Assembly: GCA_017591395.1 (NCBI GenBank)
Contig: WEDG01005356.1
Coordinates: 124,001-188,000 of the forward strand
From: Schistocephalus solidus
Taxonomy: Eukaryota > Platyhelminthes > Cestoda > Diphyllobothriidea > Diphyllobothriidae
Direction of reading: 5' to 3'
DNA: 64,000 nucleotides
Made by a program: the position numbers and the translations under genes
Notes under the pieces: model-generated
Told to the model about the DNA's origin: nothing
The model's database searches: none
Seen by the model: only the letters and a program-made list of their open reading frames with translations
In this document: positions 1 through 12,575 of the stretch, in pieces
Layout of the letters: each line of letters opens with the position of its first letter
How positions within the stretch are numbered: the first letter of the stretch is position 1

Positions 1-1060
1 AAAGAGAAACACCAGTATTTCACTAAAAAGTGGGTGGGTGGCAGGGAGTTTCCAGTGTCTGAGAGTGCCAGAGTTCAGGTGAAGAAGGAGCCATTGCAGC
101 CCAACGCTCAGTTCACCGGTCGACCAATACACATTTACCCACACTGGGCGGACTGTGAGATCTGAATTCAATCCTTAGTTGGTAACCTTTCAAGCCCTGC
201 TGTTTTATGCGCCATCATAGTCTCAGGCTTGAAACATACATGCAGCCAAGGAATACACTTCCAACTGAAGTGAGAGGTGCCTATTACGCGCCTCAAGGAT
301 GTGATGTTGGATGTGCTTAAGTGTGAGGAGAGATGTGGTATGATCGGTAGTGTTCTGTTGCAGGTTTTCATGGAGGCACAAGTGGCCTAATGAGCCTATT
401 CGCTGATTTAATATTCGTGGGCAGCGAGGATATTTGAGATGGTTGTGGGGGTTTTGTGTTGGTGCTCCAAGCCCTGATTCACCAGTCTCTGTGTAATGGA
501 TTCACTAATGCGCATGTGCCATGGCACAGACTCGATTGGGGACTGCACAGTCGGTTACGGTGATAAGGCTACTAGTGTTGGCCGCGCTTGTGGATGCTGA
601 GTCGTTAATACTGCAGATGAGAGAGTTGTAGGATATGCAAAGTCTCGTAGGATTATCAATATTTATGTATATTTTAATTTCCTGGATGCCGTGAGGATGC
701 CGTTGATGCCGTGAGGACCGTTGAGTTGGACGCGGTCAGTGTATGCTGGAACTGCTGGCACAGATCCGTCAGCCACAATTTGATGAATTCGTAACTGACC
801 GACCAGACCAATGCAAGAGGTGAATATGCGATTGCAAAAAAAGAACAGTTTGGGATCGAGTTCACATTGCAAATAGTGGGGGCACAGCTGGTGAGGGTAG
901 AAGTTGACGGGGCGTCAGGAGTATTATTACCAGCGTCGTCATCTCAGGGGGTGGTGGTAGGCATGATGCAGATGACAGCGAGTGACGGCGATGGAGAAAT
1001 GCATCATAGAGCATTGACCCTTTTAAACCGCCTTAGAGGCATTCGGAAGCTGAGAATAAC
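1..1060 (-). mobile_element. Decayed 3' part of a family Z (zinc-finger) LINE, reverse orientation
   Basis: Read on the minus strand, this stretch runs from a Thr/Ser/Pro-rich linker (about 1,000-870), through a C2H2-finger relic (872-663) and a second finger-like remnant near 535-475, into sequence matching the 3' UTR module of the Z elements (about 150-60, around the words agaaggagccattgca and cacattgggc in that strand). That is the order seen in Z2 at 45,040-46,170. Similarity is patchy and the reading frame is broken, so this is an old, dead copy that runs off the window start. The 170-470 part is too diverged to assign with confidence. Confidence 0.6.
663..872 (-). pseudogene. Zinc-finger tail relic of a family Z retrotransposon
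   Basis: The minus-strand frame reads FTSCIGLVGQLRIH followed by a spacer resembling the VPGAPTYSRRARLHCPHC spacer of the Z2 tail (45,465-45,510). In Z2 the matching finger reads FTSRIGLVGHLRIH. The first zinc-binding cysteine pair is degraded to a single Cys, the finger His is changed to Gln, and the following finger has lost its CPHC pair. The open frame of 69 codons is what remains of the C-terminal tail; there is no reason to think it is expressed as a protein of its own. Confidence 0.6.
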
Positions 1061-1514
1061 GATAATTTATGTAGTTTGGCTCAAATGCCTGCCGATGTAA
1101 ATCATTTCAAGATATGGTAATTCCAATTTTGTTGTTTTTGCTTCCTAACGGGTTCATTTTAATTTTCGTGCGAAAATCTTCCTTCTTTTTTATTATTTTC
1201 TGCCAATGTGATTGGTTCAATTTCAAATATTTCCAAATTAGGTAACTTAAATATCTTCATAGAAAATAAGTAAAGGAGTCAGCCGTTTTGACAGTGTAAC
1301 TTGCCAATAAGTTAAAATGAGACTATAGACTATGTCTTGGGCATTTTCCACCATTATATGGCACTTATCACGTCAAAAGTAAAAGAAAATAATGTCGTTT
1401 TGATTACAATTTAGTGAGCCTCGTAAACCTACGTTGTATTGAGTGCTCAAGCAGATAAACCGTAATCTCCTAATGGTTTGCTACCCATTTGATTAAATTG
1501 TGCATGTGTGTGTC
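1061..1514. other. Non-coding, nothing recognised
   Basis: AT-rich sequence between two family Z remnants. I see no gene, RNA or repeat in it. Confidence 0.5.
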
Positions 1515-2010
1515 TTCTTGGTGGCCTGAATGTGTGGGTGTGGGTGATAGTGAGTTTAACGGTTCCACACATTTTCCTCATTATAAACAATCTGACGCAC
1601 TTAAAACTATCACGTTGCGCTAAAAGCCGTGGCTTGGAAAGCTGCCAACTGGTGGGATAACTCGCCCCACGTGGTCCACGTGTGGTCAGCCCATTGTGCG
1701 CAATCGACAACGGGCGGACGGAGAGATAGGCAGTAATGGCTCCTTCTTAATGTGGCCTTTATGGCACTCTCAGTCAATTGAGATCCAAGCCATCCCTACC
1801 TGCGTTATTTTTTGTGCGCGTGCTTGCGCCCTGACCCATCTTCGGTATTCTTAGCTCTGTTTTGAGACCAGGTCCAGGTGTGGGAGTGGAACAGAGAGTG
1901 AGTTAGCTGTATTGCAAATCTATATTCACTATAAACTAGCGCCTATCCCCGGCACTGCACCACCCTTTGTGGAGCATACGGTGGACTTCGTCGGACTACG
2001 AAATGTGTAA
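1515..2010 (+). repeat. Solo fragment of the family Z 3' UTR
   Basis: Direct similarity to the 3' UTR of Z2 (45,940-46,420): the words cctcattataaacaatctgacgc, aaagccgtggcttgga, gtggtcagccca, ggctccttcttaatgtgg and ggagcatacggtgga occur in the same order and spacing. A roughly 100-bp segment in the middle (about 1,790-1,850) differs. No coding part of the element is attached, so it is either a 5'-truncated insertion or a remnant. Confidence 0.75.
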
Positions 2011-5000
2011 ATGTCATGTGTCTGCTTACAGCGCATTCCACCAACTGCATTTCTCAGAAAATTCGGGAACTCGTCATTTCGTACCTATTAGAGACCACGT
2101 TTGTCTGTGAGGAAAGCTTATACTCTTTTAACCTTTCTATGTAGATTATAGCTCCCGTATAAATTACTATGATCTAGAAAAAAATCTTTCTGTAGTCGTT
2201 TAGTGAATCAGATTTTCCATGCACGCGTAGTATTTTTTATTTTCTGTTCAAAAACGCATTATTTAGCGACAATTATTTTCAACGTTTAATCTGAAGAGTA
2301 TTTTATCCAATTCTTCTGTTATAATATATTTAGTCAAAATATCATTCCGATTTGCTGACCAATCGAATATACGAGAGTATCTACGATGGATAAAATACCT
2401 TGATGATACATGATAAACCAACCGTTGTCATTTAGCTATTCCTGATACAGCTTAAGGTCATACTGCTGTAAGTTGATACTCAACGTTTCCCAAAATATGT
2501 TATCTGTTTCTTCTCTAAACAGAAATGCACATCTCATACTGTATGCAGATTCCTGCAATGTCCTAGAGTGAAACGAAGCTAATATAAACTGTGATGAGGA
2601 GGATTTCTCTAGTTATCTTAAAGTTTTTTATTTGGAGTAAACACACTAAGAGATACTGTCATAAAAGAAGGATTATTTATTCTTTTTATTGAGATAAGCT
2701 CAACCGCGGGATCTTTAAAATATTTTAGATGAACTCCACGCCAAATTTGAAACAGTTTTGAGAAATATTTGTAAAAGTGCGTTCGTGTAGAATCTAAAAT
2801 ATGACTGATATTGATGTGCTAATTCTTGACGTTAAATCTTCGCCACTTACGCGTTCGTTCGGTCCAACAAAGCGTTAACCAATGCAAATGCTTTGATTTT
2901 ATGTGATAAACTACCTTTCTATGAAGGTTAAACAAATTAAATGTTAACCTTTTTGAACTTCAGTTCTCAGATTGTGATATTGGCATAAGACAGGTTTGAA
3001 GTATTCGATAAAGCTCCTGAAAGCTATTGGTTTTTAAAAAATGTGAAAGAACAGCAGTTATCTGCAGACCTATGAAAATGAGATGGACTGATCTGCGTTG
3101 AAGTCGCAAACAAATGACAGCAACTTTTACCTGAGCAGTGATCCTTACGTCTGATTTTGGGTGACGATTGAATTCGTATCAAAATTAGCAGGCACGATAT
3201 TTATTTTTACTTAATATGCAACTGTGACCAGTCATACAACGACGCTTAGCGGCTTGAACGTTTCTGTCTATGTTTATAAAGACATTTGTTGTCTGATAAA
3301 TGTGGTGGTATGCTACTGACCGTTGCCCAGCACTGAAAATCGTTCCCACAAACGTCCAGTCTGTACTTGAGGTCATGCATCTATCGGCTGTCCAGTAAAA
3401 CAACTGTTTTATTAAGACAAACTACATGGGGATAAACTAAAACACGCAAAGGTAAATTCACATAAAATTGTATAGTTAATTCGTCTTCGAAAATGTAGTG
3501 ATTACTTAAAATTAATCAAAATTCGCTTATAAGCACACTTGCCCATTTCTCAGGACAGACCTCATTTACTGTTTATTTTAAAGCTCCTGTAAGTGACTGT
3601 ACATGTAGATGCAGGCGCTGGGTTATGCTTCCCCAAGTGGAATTACAGCTGGGGAATAATGAGGTGAAAGGCTCTGGCGGATCGGTTATCATAAATTAGC
3701 AAAAAGTGTCCTCAAGCTTTTAACCCTTCGATTGTAACCCTAATAAAGGTTTATTATGCATGGTTACAGCACCTATCCTTTAATTGGCAAGCAAAATAAG
3801 GCTTGAAGAATGTACAACGTCAAATTGTTTACAGTCTAGTCCGAATGCAAATTTTGCCAGCTCTATTAATAGGCGACTAAGAAATGTTCAGGGCCGGACG
3901 TAAAACATGGTGTGACAGACACTTCGTATATACCTCCGCTGAACGAAACATTGAGCACAGAGTCCTTGCGTGCAAAATGAACTTGGAGCCGGTATCGCTT
4001 TTATCGGACATAACATTTCTGCTTTTCAGCTCGAATGCATGGCAAAAAGACATTGTGTAGCCTCGTCCAAAGGAGGCCACCAGTTTAAAGAAATATTAAG
4101 GCTTTATGTTCGTCTTAGACATTTGGTAGAGGAAGATTATGTATAGCACCCCTAACGACATATAATCCAATTGCGTGAAAGACGGGACCGGTGGTAATAG
4201 GGTGGGGCATTACAGCGGGTAATATAAGGTGCATACGGTGCTAGCAAAATTGCATGCGTTGCTCTTACTTCACATTCGAATTAAAGAAGTCAATAGTGCG
4301 CATCTGTAATAAAGGCCTCAAGATATTGATTGCCGTAGCGGATAGTACAGACTTCCACAGAAACCTGTTGTTTCGACATCCGTGTAAAAAGTATAATTTT
4401 TCTGGCCTGAAATAATAGCGAATTGCACACTTTCACATCGTCGAGCATAAAGCAAAGCACAAGCCTGGGTTTTTGGTTTTCCTGGTACTGTACATGACCT
4501 GCCCTTATTACATTTTTCATAGAAATTTAGCATGCATATATGTGTATGCTTGTATGGAAGCAAAGCCTGTTCTGTTGGAAGTACCGCTCAGCCCCTGTAA
4601 TATTACAGTCATCTCATGTTTATTCCGCACACAGCCATTTTGTTAATTCGTGGAACACTGCGCAAAGTCTGCGGACTGTGCCTAAGGTCAAGCTCACCGG
4701 TGAGGTCGCGCAACTGTTCGTAGTAAATCAACCTGCTAAAGTGGAAGGTCAACCTGCTAAAAGTAGATCAGTGCAAAAAGACGCGAGGAAATACACTAGA
4801 ATCGCGAGGCGTTTGGCAATACCCAAGCTGAACTTTTATATTTTATCCAGCTTATCCGAAAACAGGCAACCTATTAGTCCTATTGTTTAATCAGAAACGA
4901 ATGAATTCGTCTTGCAATGGAGACGGCTTGTTTGTTGTTCGTGTACGTCTATGGGCCGGAAAATGTGGAGCAAGGTCAATAAACCGAAAAATTAACTTCA

Positions 5001-8000
5001 ATATCATATTCGCCTAAGCAAAAAGAGAAAATACAGAGTTACTGCACGAATACAAGTACTACCGAAAGATGTTCGCAAATGAAAACCGTTGGCGGAAGTA
5101 AATGGTTTTGTAGATAATGACGGGCCAAGCCCGTGGTTATGCTAATAAGTTAAAATTGTTGGTTTGTCTTCGCTTGATGAACATTTGGATTCCAGCTGGC
5201 ACATTCGATGCATACCGATACATGGTGCGATTGAAATAGTTAACAAATTGAGCAATGCAAACCCTAGCAAAACCAAATCATGTTCCTTTACCTTTCCGCA
5301 GCTGTTCTAAATAAATATTTTGGACTAGGTACGCAGCATCCGGGATATTTACCGAAAGCGGAAAGTTACATACTAAATTTTTCCGTGTTTGCAAATGGAA
5401 AATGCTTGCAGCATCAATAATGCGAAAATGATTTGATAAATTAATTTGGAATAAGGGAAAATAATAACATATCTAAACATTATTTCAAACGAACTTTTCT
5501 TCGAATTCGTGCTGTCAGCGAATAGTCGTTTCAACCTTCTGGCAAGGAAACATTGAATTTGTTCAAACGTTTTCTGCAGTATGTACCATCAACAAAACTG
5601 CATGGGAGTGGCGTTATCACGCATGGCTTATTCTTTGTTTTCACCGAGTCATACCCAACCCTAGGTCTAGATCACCAGGGATGTCAGCCCGGATTATTCG
5701 GCCTTTGAATGTTTGCAAGTCAAGTCTGTTCGTTGATTCAACGACAACGTAATTCCTCTATCAACCGAACAGGCCATGGACATGGCGTCAACTGCCTTTG
5801 ACTAATTGCCTGCTCTAATTCTACGCGCGCGTTCTGTGTGTGCCGAAACCGCGCTGTTTCATGCTCCAGCATTTTAAAGTATTTACTTCGTACACTTCAG
5901 CATTCGTAGTCGTGACACTGGCCTGAGAAGAACCAAAATGTTAGACATAATTGACTTGATAAGCACGCACGCTTGTAACATAAAATGAAACTTCTTCCGG
6001 CCTTGATAGATGTGAGGAATGTCGAGGGAGGGTTTAAACCTACGGGCACTGAGACAATGTCGTTCGAATGCTGTTGAATGCTGGCACTAACTTTTATTTC
6101 AGGCTTTTGATCTTCAGTTTCAGTAAAGGCGAGTGCAGCCGAGAATGAGCTAGTTGACGTTGTCATTCTGCCAAATACATTGAGGAGGAAAAAAACATTA
6201 ACTAATGTAGCGACAAGGATTGCCGTTCACTCAGTCTTGGCTTCAGTCAAAATTACAGACGGTAATCTGGAAGTCTTCGAATTCAGATTGTTATCAAAAG
6301 TCCCTCGAGTGTTGGGTGGGCAGTAAGCTGTTTAATTGAAGTTTTATATCCTAAAATCTCAGTAATATTTTAATAACTTATCGTTTTTAGTTCATTCGAA
6401 GGACGAAAGTAAACAAAAAATCTACATTTACTTAACGATGGAAATTCTTCATCAAGAAGAAATTATTTCGTTAATCAGCAGTCATTCCTGAATGACTAAG
6501 CCTGAATACAAATTATTAAAGGAGTTTAATTGATAACTGCAGCCTGCCAGGTGAAAACCACCAACTGAATTTCAAACTATTAGTGTGAGGATGAGTTTGT
6601 GGTTTCACGGCAGAGCAGAGAACTATTGGCGCCCCGTAATAAAGTTGCTCTGCGCTACATTTCAGCGACAATAGGAATATAGTTGAGGTTTTTTAAGTGT
6701 CGTGTTTACGATTCGGCCAAATGATATGCTAGGATTAAGCTTAGTGTAGGGTAAAATGAGCTTAAAACTTATGGTTTATGCAAGGGGTTGGGTACGAGAA
6801 GAGGGTCCGTTCCTGACATTTAGCACGATTCAACTGAAAGAGAAGTTCCTTTTATCTGTCCTCATGGGGTTCATCACGTGACGGATTGCCATTACTAGGA
6901 GCTTTGCCAGTGTATTTGACCTCAAAACTTAAAAGCGGTAGATATTGCTAGATATTGCTAGCTCAATTCAAATGTGTTCTGTAAATTATCTTTCAGTAGT
7001 TCGAAAAACCCGGAGCAGGCAACATTGGTGAAAACTGGGTGAATTATAGAGGAATTAAGTAAAACGATTCCTAATAAAGTAGGTTAATATCTCAAAAATA
7101 GATATTTGTGGGATTGATATTTTCTCAATCTCACACTAAATGAGACACTGAAATTTGCAAAAAAAAGACATTTTCTAATCCGACTGAATTATGCAAGGAA
7201 GATTCTCAAGGGACATCAGCATACTTGCATCTATCAACGGCTTTAAAACGGTATTTTGGTTTTCAAATATTCTATTTGCATAGAGCTATAACGCAGCCAG
7301 AATGGACGGTACTTATTTTTCGCAGCAAATAATATTTTCTGGCTGAAGTACGGGCCATGAGTTGTTTTACATCACTGCAATTTAGCTATCAAATTGAAAA
7401 AGAACCGACTCAAGTTTAAGCTATCATTTATTGATAAATACGACGTTCGCAAGGAATATTTAATGTCTTTGCTTAAAGCACGAGTGCAGGTTTAGTTCAA
7501 GGAACTGTGTCCATTTTTCCAGTTAATACCGTGCCTGACCGATCTCATGAAATATTAAGCAACAGTATAAAATACGTTTGAGGTCACGAGGGATTACTTG
7601 AGTGGGTTTCTTAAATCGATCATCCTGCGGCATAATAACATGATATCTCGGACAAGCCAGGATGCTGATTTTTTTAATTCACTTCTTTTCGACCTCCTGC
7701 AAGAACCACACTAGGCTAAAATGACAAAATATCTAGTATGTATGTTTCTATTGATTTTTAATGTCCATTGAAATTCAAATAAACCCTATCGAAGGCATGA
7801 CCTCAATTAGTCTTTCTTTTATCCGTTTAATATCCGATCTCGCCTTTTAACAATGTTGTAATCAAGGCAATGTTGTTTGTTGGTTTTAAAAGGCTTCTAA
7901 TTACGGGATTTTGCAGATGCAAAAGCACCCATTCGCTAGCATCGTGTAGCTTTTTCTATAAATTTTCACTTAAGTAAATGATATAATTCATATCTATTAA

Positions 8001-8239
8001 AATTTTCTGTGAGCACTCTAAAGTGTCAACTCTCTTTCCAACAGAAGTGAATCATTTTCTTTCCACACCAAGCATATAGCTTGCAAAATTAAATCCCTGA
8101 ATTCAAATAAAACGACAGATCAAGCACAAAGTTATTCAGGAATAAAATAAAGTTTAAAAACCCATATGTAACTTTCCCTTTACTATAAATTTTTAAAAAA
8201 AGAAGTGTTTTTTCTAAAAAAGGAAAAACATACTAATAT
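2011..8239. other. Unique non-coding DNA
   Basis: Six kilobases of AT-rich sequence with only short open frames in all six frames, none resembling a known protein. A small tandem duplication of a 12-mer (gatattgctaga) lies near 6,938-6,961. It may be intronic: it lies downstream, on the minus strand, of the GRK first exon at 20.8 kb. I could not recognise another exon in it. Confidence 0.5.
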
Positions 8240-8385
8240 GTTGGTCATGTTTTCTATGTAATATATTTGAATTTATAAGGGCATCGAAAATCAATAGAAA
8301 ACGATTGACTACTTGAGTAGTCCTTCTTAAGCGAGCATTGGTTTTGGAGGTGGTTAAAAGGAAGTGCTCAAAAAGTGAACGTTTC
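8240..8385 (+). repeat. AT-rich dispersed repeat, copy 1
   Basis: Shares with 9,669-9,800 the start catgttttctat-taatatatttgaattta and a similar end (gagnntgcnttttg, then a ggtgg/gtggt word and an aaaagaagctc-like word). About 130-145 bp long. No coding content; family unknown. Confidence 0.55.
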
Positions 8386-9554
8386 GGAAATTTCACAGGA
8401 GTATGCTGTGAGATGCTCACGTTTACTAACTACTTCGGATTTTCTTCCTTATCAAAATTTTGCATCAGAAAAATCAAAATTTGCATTCCAATTATTATTA
8501 AAAGATTTTCCTATATTATTTTTACATCAAAAGGTGCTGCAATCGAAATAACATTCAGAGTTGGACCATATATCAGCAGATCGGTGGTTTTATTCACAAT
8601 TATATCAGACGCCTCTCACGGTATAAATTTTTATTTGCATCATCATTTCAACTAAGCACATTCTGGCTAACCGGTTATTCCTATAAATGGCACACCGTTG
8701 CTTTCGGAGGTAAGCGAACAACCGACGACAACCGTTAAACGGAACTAAACTTGACTTGTGAGCTATTGCATCACTAAACTCTAAATATGTAAAGGTGTCA
8801 CCCTATTCTTCTTATTGTCAGGTACAGTAAATTCCATATCTCAGACAATTTCGGCCGAAATTCTGAAATGTGTTTCCAATTCAATTAAGTTACGTTAATA
8901 TGGTTGTCATGTTGATTATTTTGTAGCCTTATCTGAAGATTTTTCAGGAACGGAAGGACGTTGGCTATACTAGGGGTTTCTTGTTGACTGCCTGTATAAG
9001 ACATTTCCGTACAACATGGCTGCTTAAGTATTAAGTATTTCCCATTGATTTTAGATGACGTTATAAATAATATGTATAAATTTTATAAAAAATGCAACAA
9101 ATATTCTTTTTTATAATCTTTTGGCAGTAAAGTACATGCTCGTCACATTGCATACCCTACGAAAGGGTATCTTTCGGTTTTAAAAATGTTCCTGATTATG
9201 AGATTTTTAAGACCGTGAAATGCTCATTCACAATAAATCGTTTCCATTAGTTTATAAATGTTATCTAAAAAGAATACAGCATGAGCCACGTCCATTAAAA
9301 AAATTTCTAAGAACTACTTAACCTCTTTCTCGTTAGGTAGAAGAATGTTCGATTTTTCGTTACAGAGAATGTATAATACATGTAGTTTTAAAACCTTGAA
9401 TTCAAGTGTAGCAGCCGGTTGGATTAAAAGTTATTCAACAATCTGGAAACATTTTTAAAACCAAAAGATACTCTTTTGTCAAGTATACAATTCAATAAGA
9501 ATGTTATTAAGTTACAAAGAAGTATAAGAAAAAATATTTTGTGCATTCTCTCTA
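8386..9554. other. Non-coding, nothing recognised
   Basis: AT-rich sequence between copies of the dispersed repeat. The open frame at 8,338-8,655 has no recognisable domain and I do not call it a gene. Confidence 0.5.
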
Positions 9555-9668
9555 TGAAGATATATCTGAATATATAAGGGGAGAAGAAAAATCAAGGAGA
9601 AAAATACATACAACATAAGTAACCATTTTTAACAGAGTTTGCTTTTTGGAGGCGGTCAGAAAGAACCT
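9555..9668 (+). repeat. AT-rich dispersed repeat, copy 2
   Basis: Adjacent upstream copy of the unit at 9,669. Matching words are ctgaatatataagggga, acatacaacataa and tttttaacagagtttgc, followed by ttttggaggcggtc. Together with copy 3 it makes a diverged tandem pair with a period of about 120 bp. Confidence 0.5.
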
Positions 9669-9800
9669 CGCTCATGTTTTCTATTTAATATATTTGAATT
9701 TATGAGAGAATTGAAAAACAATGCCAAAAATGCATACAACATAAAATGTCGTTTTTAACCGAGTATGCATTTTGCATGTGGTCCAAAAGAAGCTCGTACA
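9669..9800 (+). repeat. AT-rich dispersed repeat, copy 3
   Basis: Shows catgttttctatttaatat at its start, gcatacaacataaaatg in the middle and tttttaaccgagtatgc near its end, matching copies 1 and 2. Confidence 0.55.
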
Positions 9801-9883
9801 AAAGCTTGCGTCCTGGTGTGACTGAAATATCTTGAGATTAAAATTCACGATAATACATTTTACAACCGTACTTAGGAAATGTA

Positions 9884-10071
9884 TTAAAATTAAAAACACT
9901 TCAAAATTTAGGTTGACATTTCAGGAAATAGGAAATCTACTGACTGCACTCTGACGTTAATACCTTTGGGTAATTAATATGATAACTCTACTTGAGTAAT
10001 TTGATCGAATTAAAAACACATTTTAGAATATCAATTGACATTTAATGTGACAGGGAATCTGCAGTAAGACA
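9884..10071 (+). repeat. Diverged tandem duplication, period about 124 bp
   Basis: The segment 9,884-9,946 (attaaaaacacttcaaaatt, then gttgacattt, then aggaaatct, then ctgcac) recurs at 10,008-10,071 (attaaaaacacattttagaat, then attgacattt, then gggaatct, then taagac). The order of words is kept with many substitutions. Confidence 0.5.
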
Positions 10072-12204
10072 AGGCAAGAGCAGGCCCATTCAAATAGTAT
10101 TCTGGTGCTTGCTCATTTTTAAATTTGTCGGTCTTTACCTTAATAATAATGTGACACTTATTTTGAAATCGAATACTGCATTTTCGTATGTAAGTGAGAG
10201 TTTCTGAAAACAGACACACAACCTCGATTTTCTCACGCACAATTAAAGCATCCGAATTTTTCTGAATTTTTTTTTGCCCTGTGCAACAAGGTAAGAGATC
10301 ATATCCACTAATATGACTTTTCACAAGACGCATGTTATAGGATGCACATGCCACATAGATATGGGGAGTCTACACAAGGAATCGATAGAAAGGAAGGACT
10401 GGGTCGGCTTTTCACCAGGTTAAAAACCGCCAAACAAACAGCTGAAAGTCGGTCAGGGGAGTGCGCACCTAGAAAATATGAGGGAGACGAAATAACATCA
10501 ATTAGCGACCATTGTTTACTGACCACCGTGACGTCTACTTAGCCACCCACGATCTTGAACCACCGACTATTGGTCTCTCATCCCACATGCGAACTGTACG
10601 TCTATGAAGCGTATGTACCCTCTTCCTCTCCCCTCTCCCTCTCTCTTTCTCGATCAACGCTGATATACGCACGCCTGGGTCTGCCCATTGTCTCAAAAAT
10701 GAGGGACTACTGACTTTTTGGCTGGAATTTTACTGTTAACGGAGGCACAGATAATCTGCTATTTCCACCAGTTCCATACAAATGTTCAAACATCAGCTAC
10801 AACCAAGATGTTGCATTTGGCATGAAAAAATACAGGTACGTGAGAACAGAAATTTAAATGGGAGGAGGAAGTGCTTACCTGGAATAGAAACGTTTTCCAA
10901 GTAGCCGTTTGGGAAGCCGGTCATTTGGGTTAAGTTGCTCGAATATGTGCTTTATAATTTATTCCAAGTTAACGAGACATGTAAGAAAATTACCGAGCAG
11001 GTAGCCACCTTGGTGGGTACGATTCGGCTAATTCAACATCAAGTTTGATAAATTCTGCTAAACAAAAATATAATAGAGAACTTGGCATAGGAAATACTGT
11101 GAGTTACAATAGCGAAGCCCGATTTACGACATTGCCCAATATTTTGCATACGTCCGGCGAGAACATCATACTCATTAAGCACATGATTTTTAGGCATGAA
11201 AAATAACCGTACTAGTGGTCCACGTTCAACTGGGTGGCTGTTAACTAAAATGCTGTAGAATTGTAGAACGAGAAATTTTCCAAAATCTTAAAGGTATCTA
11301 GACACCTGCTAAACTGATCAGCCTGGTGTCTGAATTCACGTGTGATATACAAAATTGTGAAAGACCAGACGAAAGGGTGGGCGGCATATAGAGGCAGGCC
11401 ATTTTTGTCTCATTAAAACGCGTACCGCAAAAAAAACTACTACATCGAATACGACTGCAGTGAACGCGAGTGCGCCTAATTATGTACGTATTTCGTGTCA
11501 TGACAATTGCACACTATACGTTCTGTGCTCCTGGTTTTGCTACTAGTATTAACATCTACTGTATCTCATGATGGCTTTGAGTGAGAATTCCAAACGTCGG
11601 GTGAATAAATTTCTCATTCTACTGATCACATCTTTTCCTGCTTCTCGTTCTCTCAGCCCTGCCACATCGTGATTGAAACACATAAATGTTAGTATGATGT
11701 TTGTGGAACATTAATGGAGCCCAGTTTGGCAATTTCAGCCCCCACAACAATCCGCGCTCCAAAGCGAGAGAGTCTTTCAACAAGTTCGTGCAGATAGAAG
11801 TGGAATGTTAAATTACCTCTTTGGTCCGTATGTGTTTCAGATTCAGAATTCCAGAAATGTTCGCAATGTGGCTCTGCAATTTCTCGTAAGCCAGCTTGCT
11901 GAGGGAGGACGATCGCCAAACCCTGTCCACTTGAAGAGGTATATGGACCAATGAGATAGAGGCTGATGTGGGATATAACCCGTGTTATCTTGGTGGGCTG
12001 AGCGCCTGTGTCGGCAATTCCATCATCGGACAGGAGGAAAACATTCACTTTTCAATAATAACGACTAAACAGAGTCCGATTTTGCTTATCAGGGTCCAGA
12101 AACATTTGATCATTTCAGCATGCCATACCAAGAGTCGGCCAACTCGTATGATATTGGCCCCGTAAGATTGGAACAGGATTTCAGTGCCCATTGGTTCCCG
12201 CATA
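10072..12204. other. Non-coding; polypyrimidine tract at 10,617-10,655
   Basis: No gene recognised. A C/T-only run of about 35 bases lies at 10,617-10,655. The open frame at 11,689-12,048 (119 codons, minus) has no domain I know and overlaps other frames of similar length; I do not call it. Confidence 0.5.
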
Positions 12205-12575
12205 CGTAATGAGACTTCTTATGAGTTTTTGTGTAGGCAGGTCTTAACGGTCACTGGATTTGTCTGCTCGATGTTGTCACCTCGAGCGCCTGCACTCCTA
12301 AACCCAGCCACGAGATCAGCGACAATGAAATTATTCACTGGCTGTGGACAGTCACCAAGTCAAGGTGCCATTTCCCAAACTTGCGGCATTTTATAAGGCA
12401 GTCGGGGGGCCAGACCCGAGTTCACCACACCTTGCTGACGATGTCACTGCTGGTCTAGAACTGCATATTGATCAGCGGATTATCAAAACAAAGCCACATT
12501 TATGTCATTGTTCAATATTTTATAGGAGTCGGGCATGGAACCCCATGTCAAAGCTGCCTAGAAATAGAGCAGGTT
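12205..12575 (+). repeat. Repeat R1, plus-strand copy
   Basis: Aligns along its length with the reverse complement of 15,575-15,895. Shared blocks in order: gtgtaggca, ggtc-c-g, ctg-tcga-gtt-tc-cc, atgaaa-ttattcactgg, ataaggcag-cgg, actgcatattg-tcag, atcaa-acaaa-cc, and the best block atgtc-aag-tgcctagaaatag (12,546-12,570). Both copies end at the same place, ctagaaatag. It is a dispersed repeat of about 350 bp of unknown class. Confidence 0.6.

Noticed and set aside
10335..10542. Overlapping open frames of about 65 codons on both strands
   Set aside because: They are mirror frames of the same bases and neither resembles a protein.
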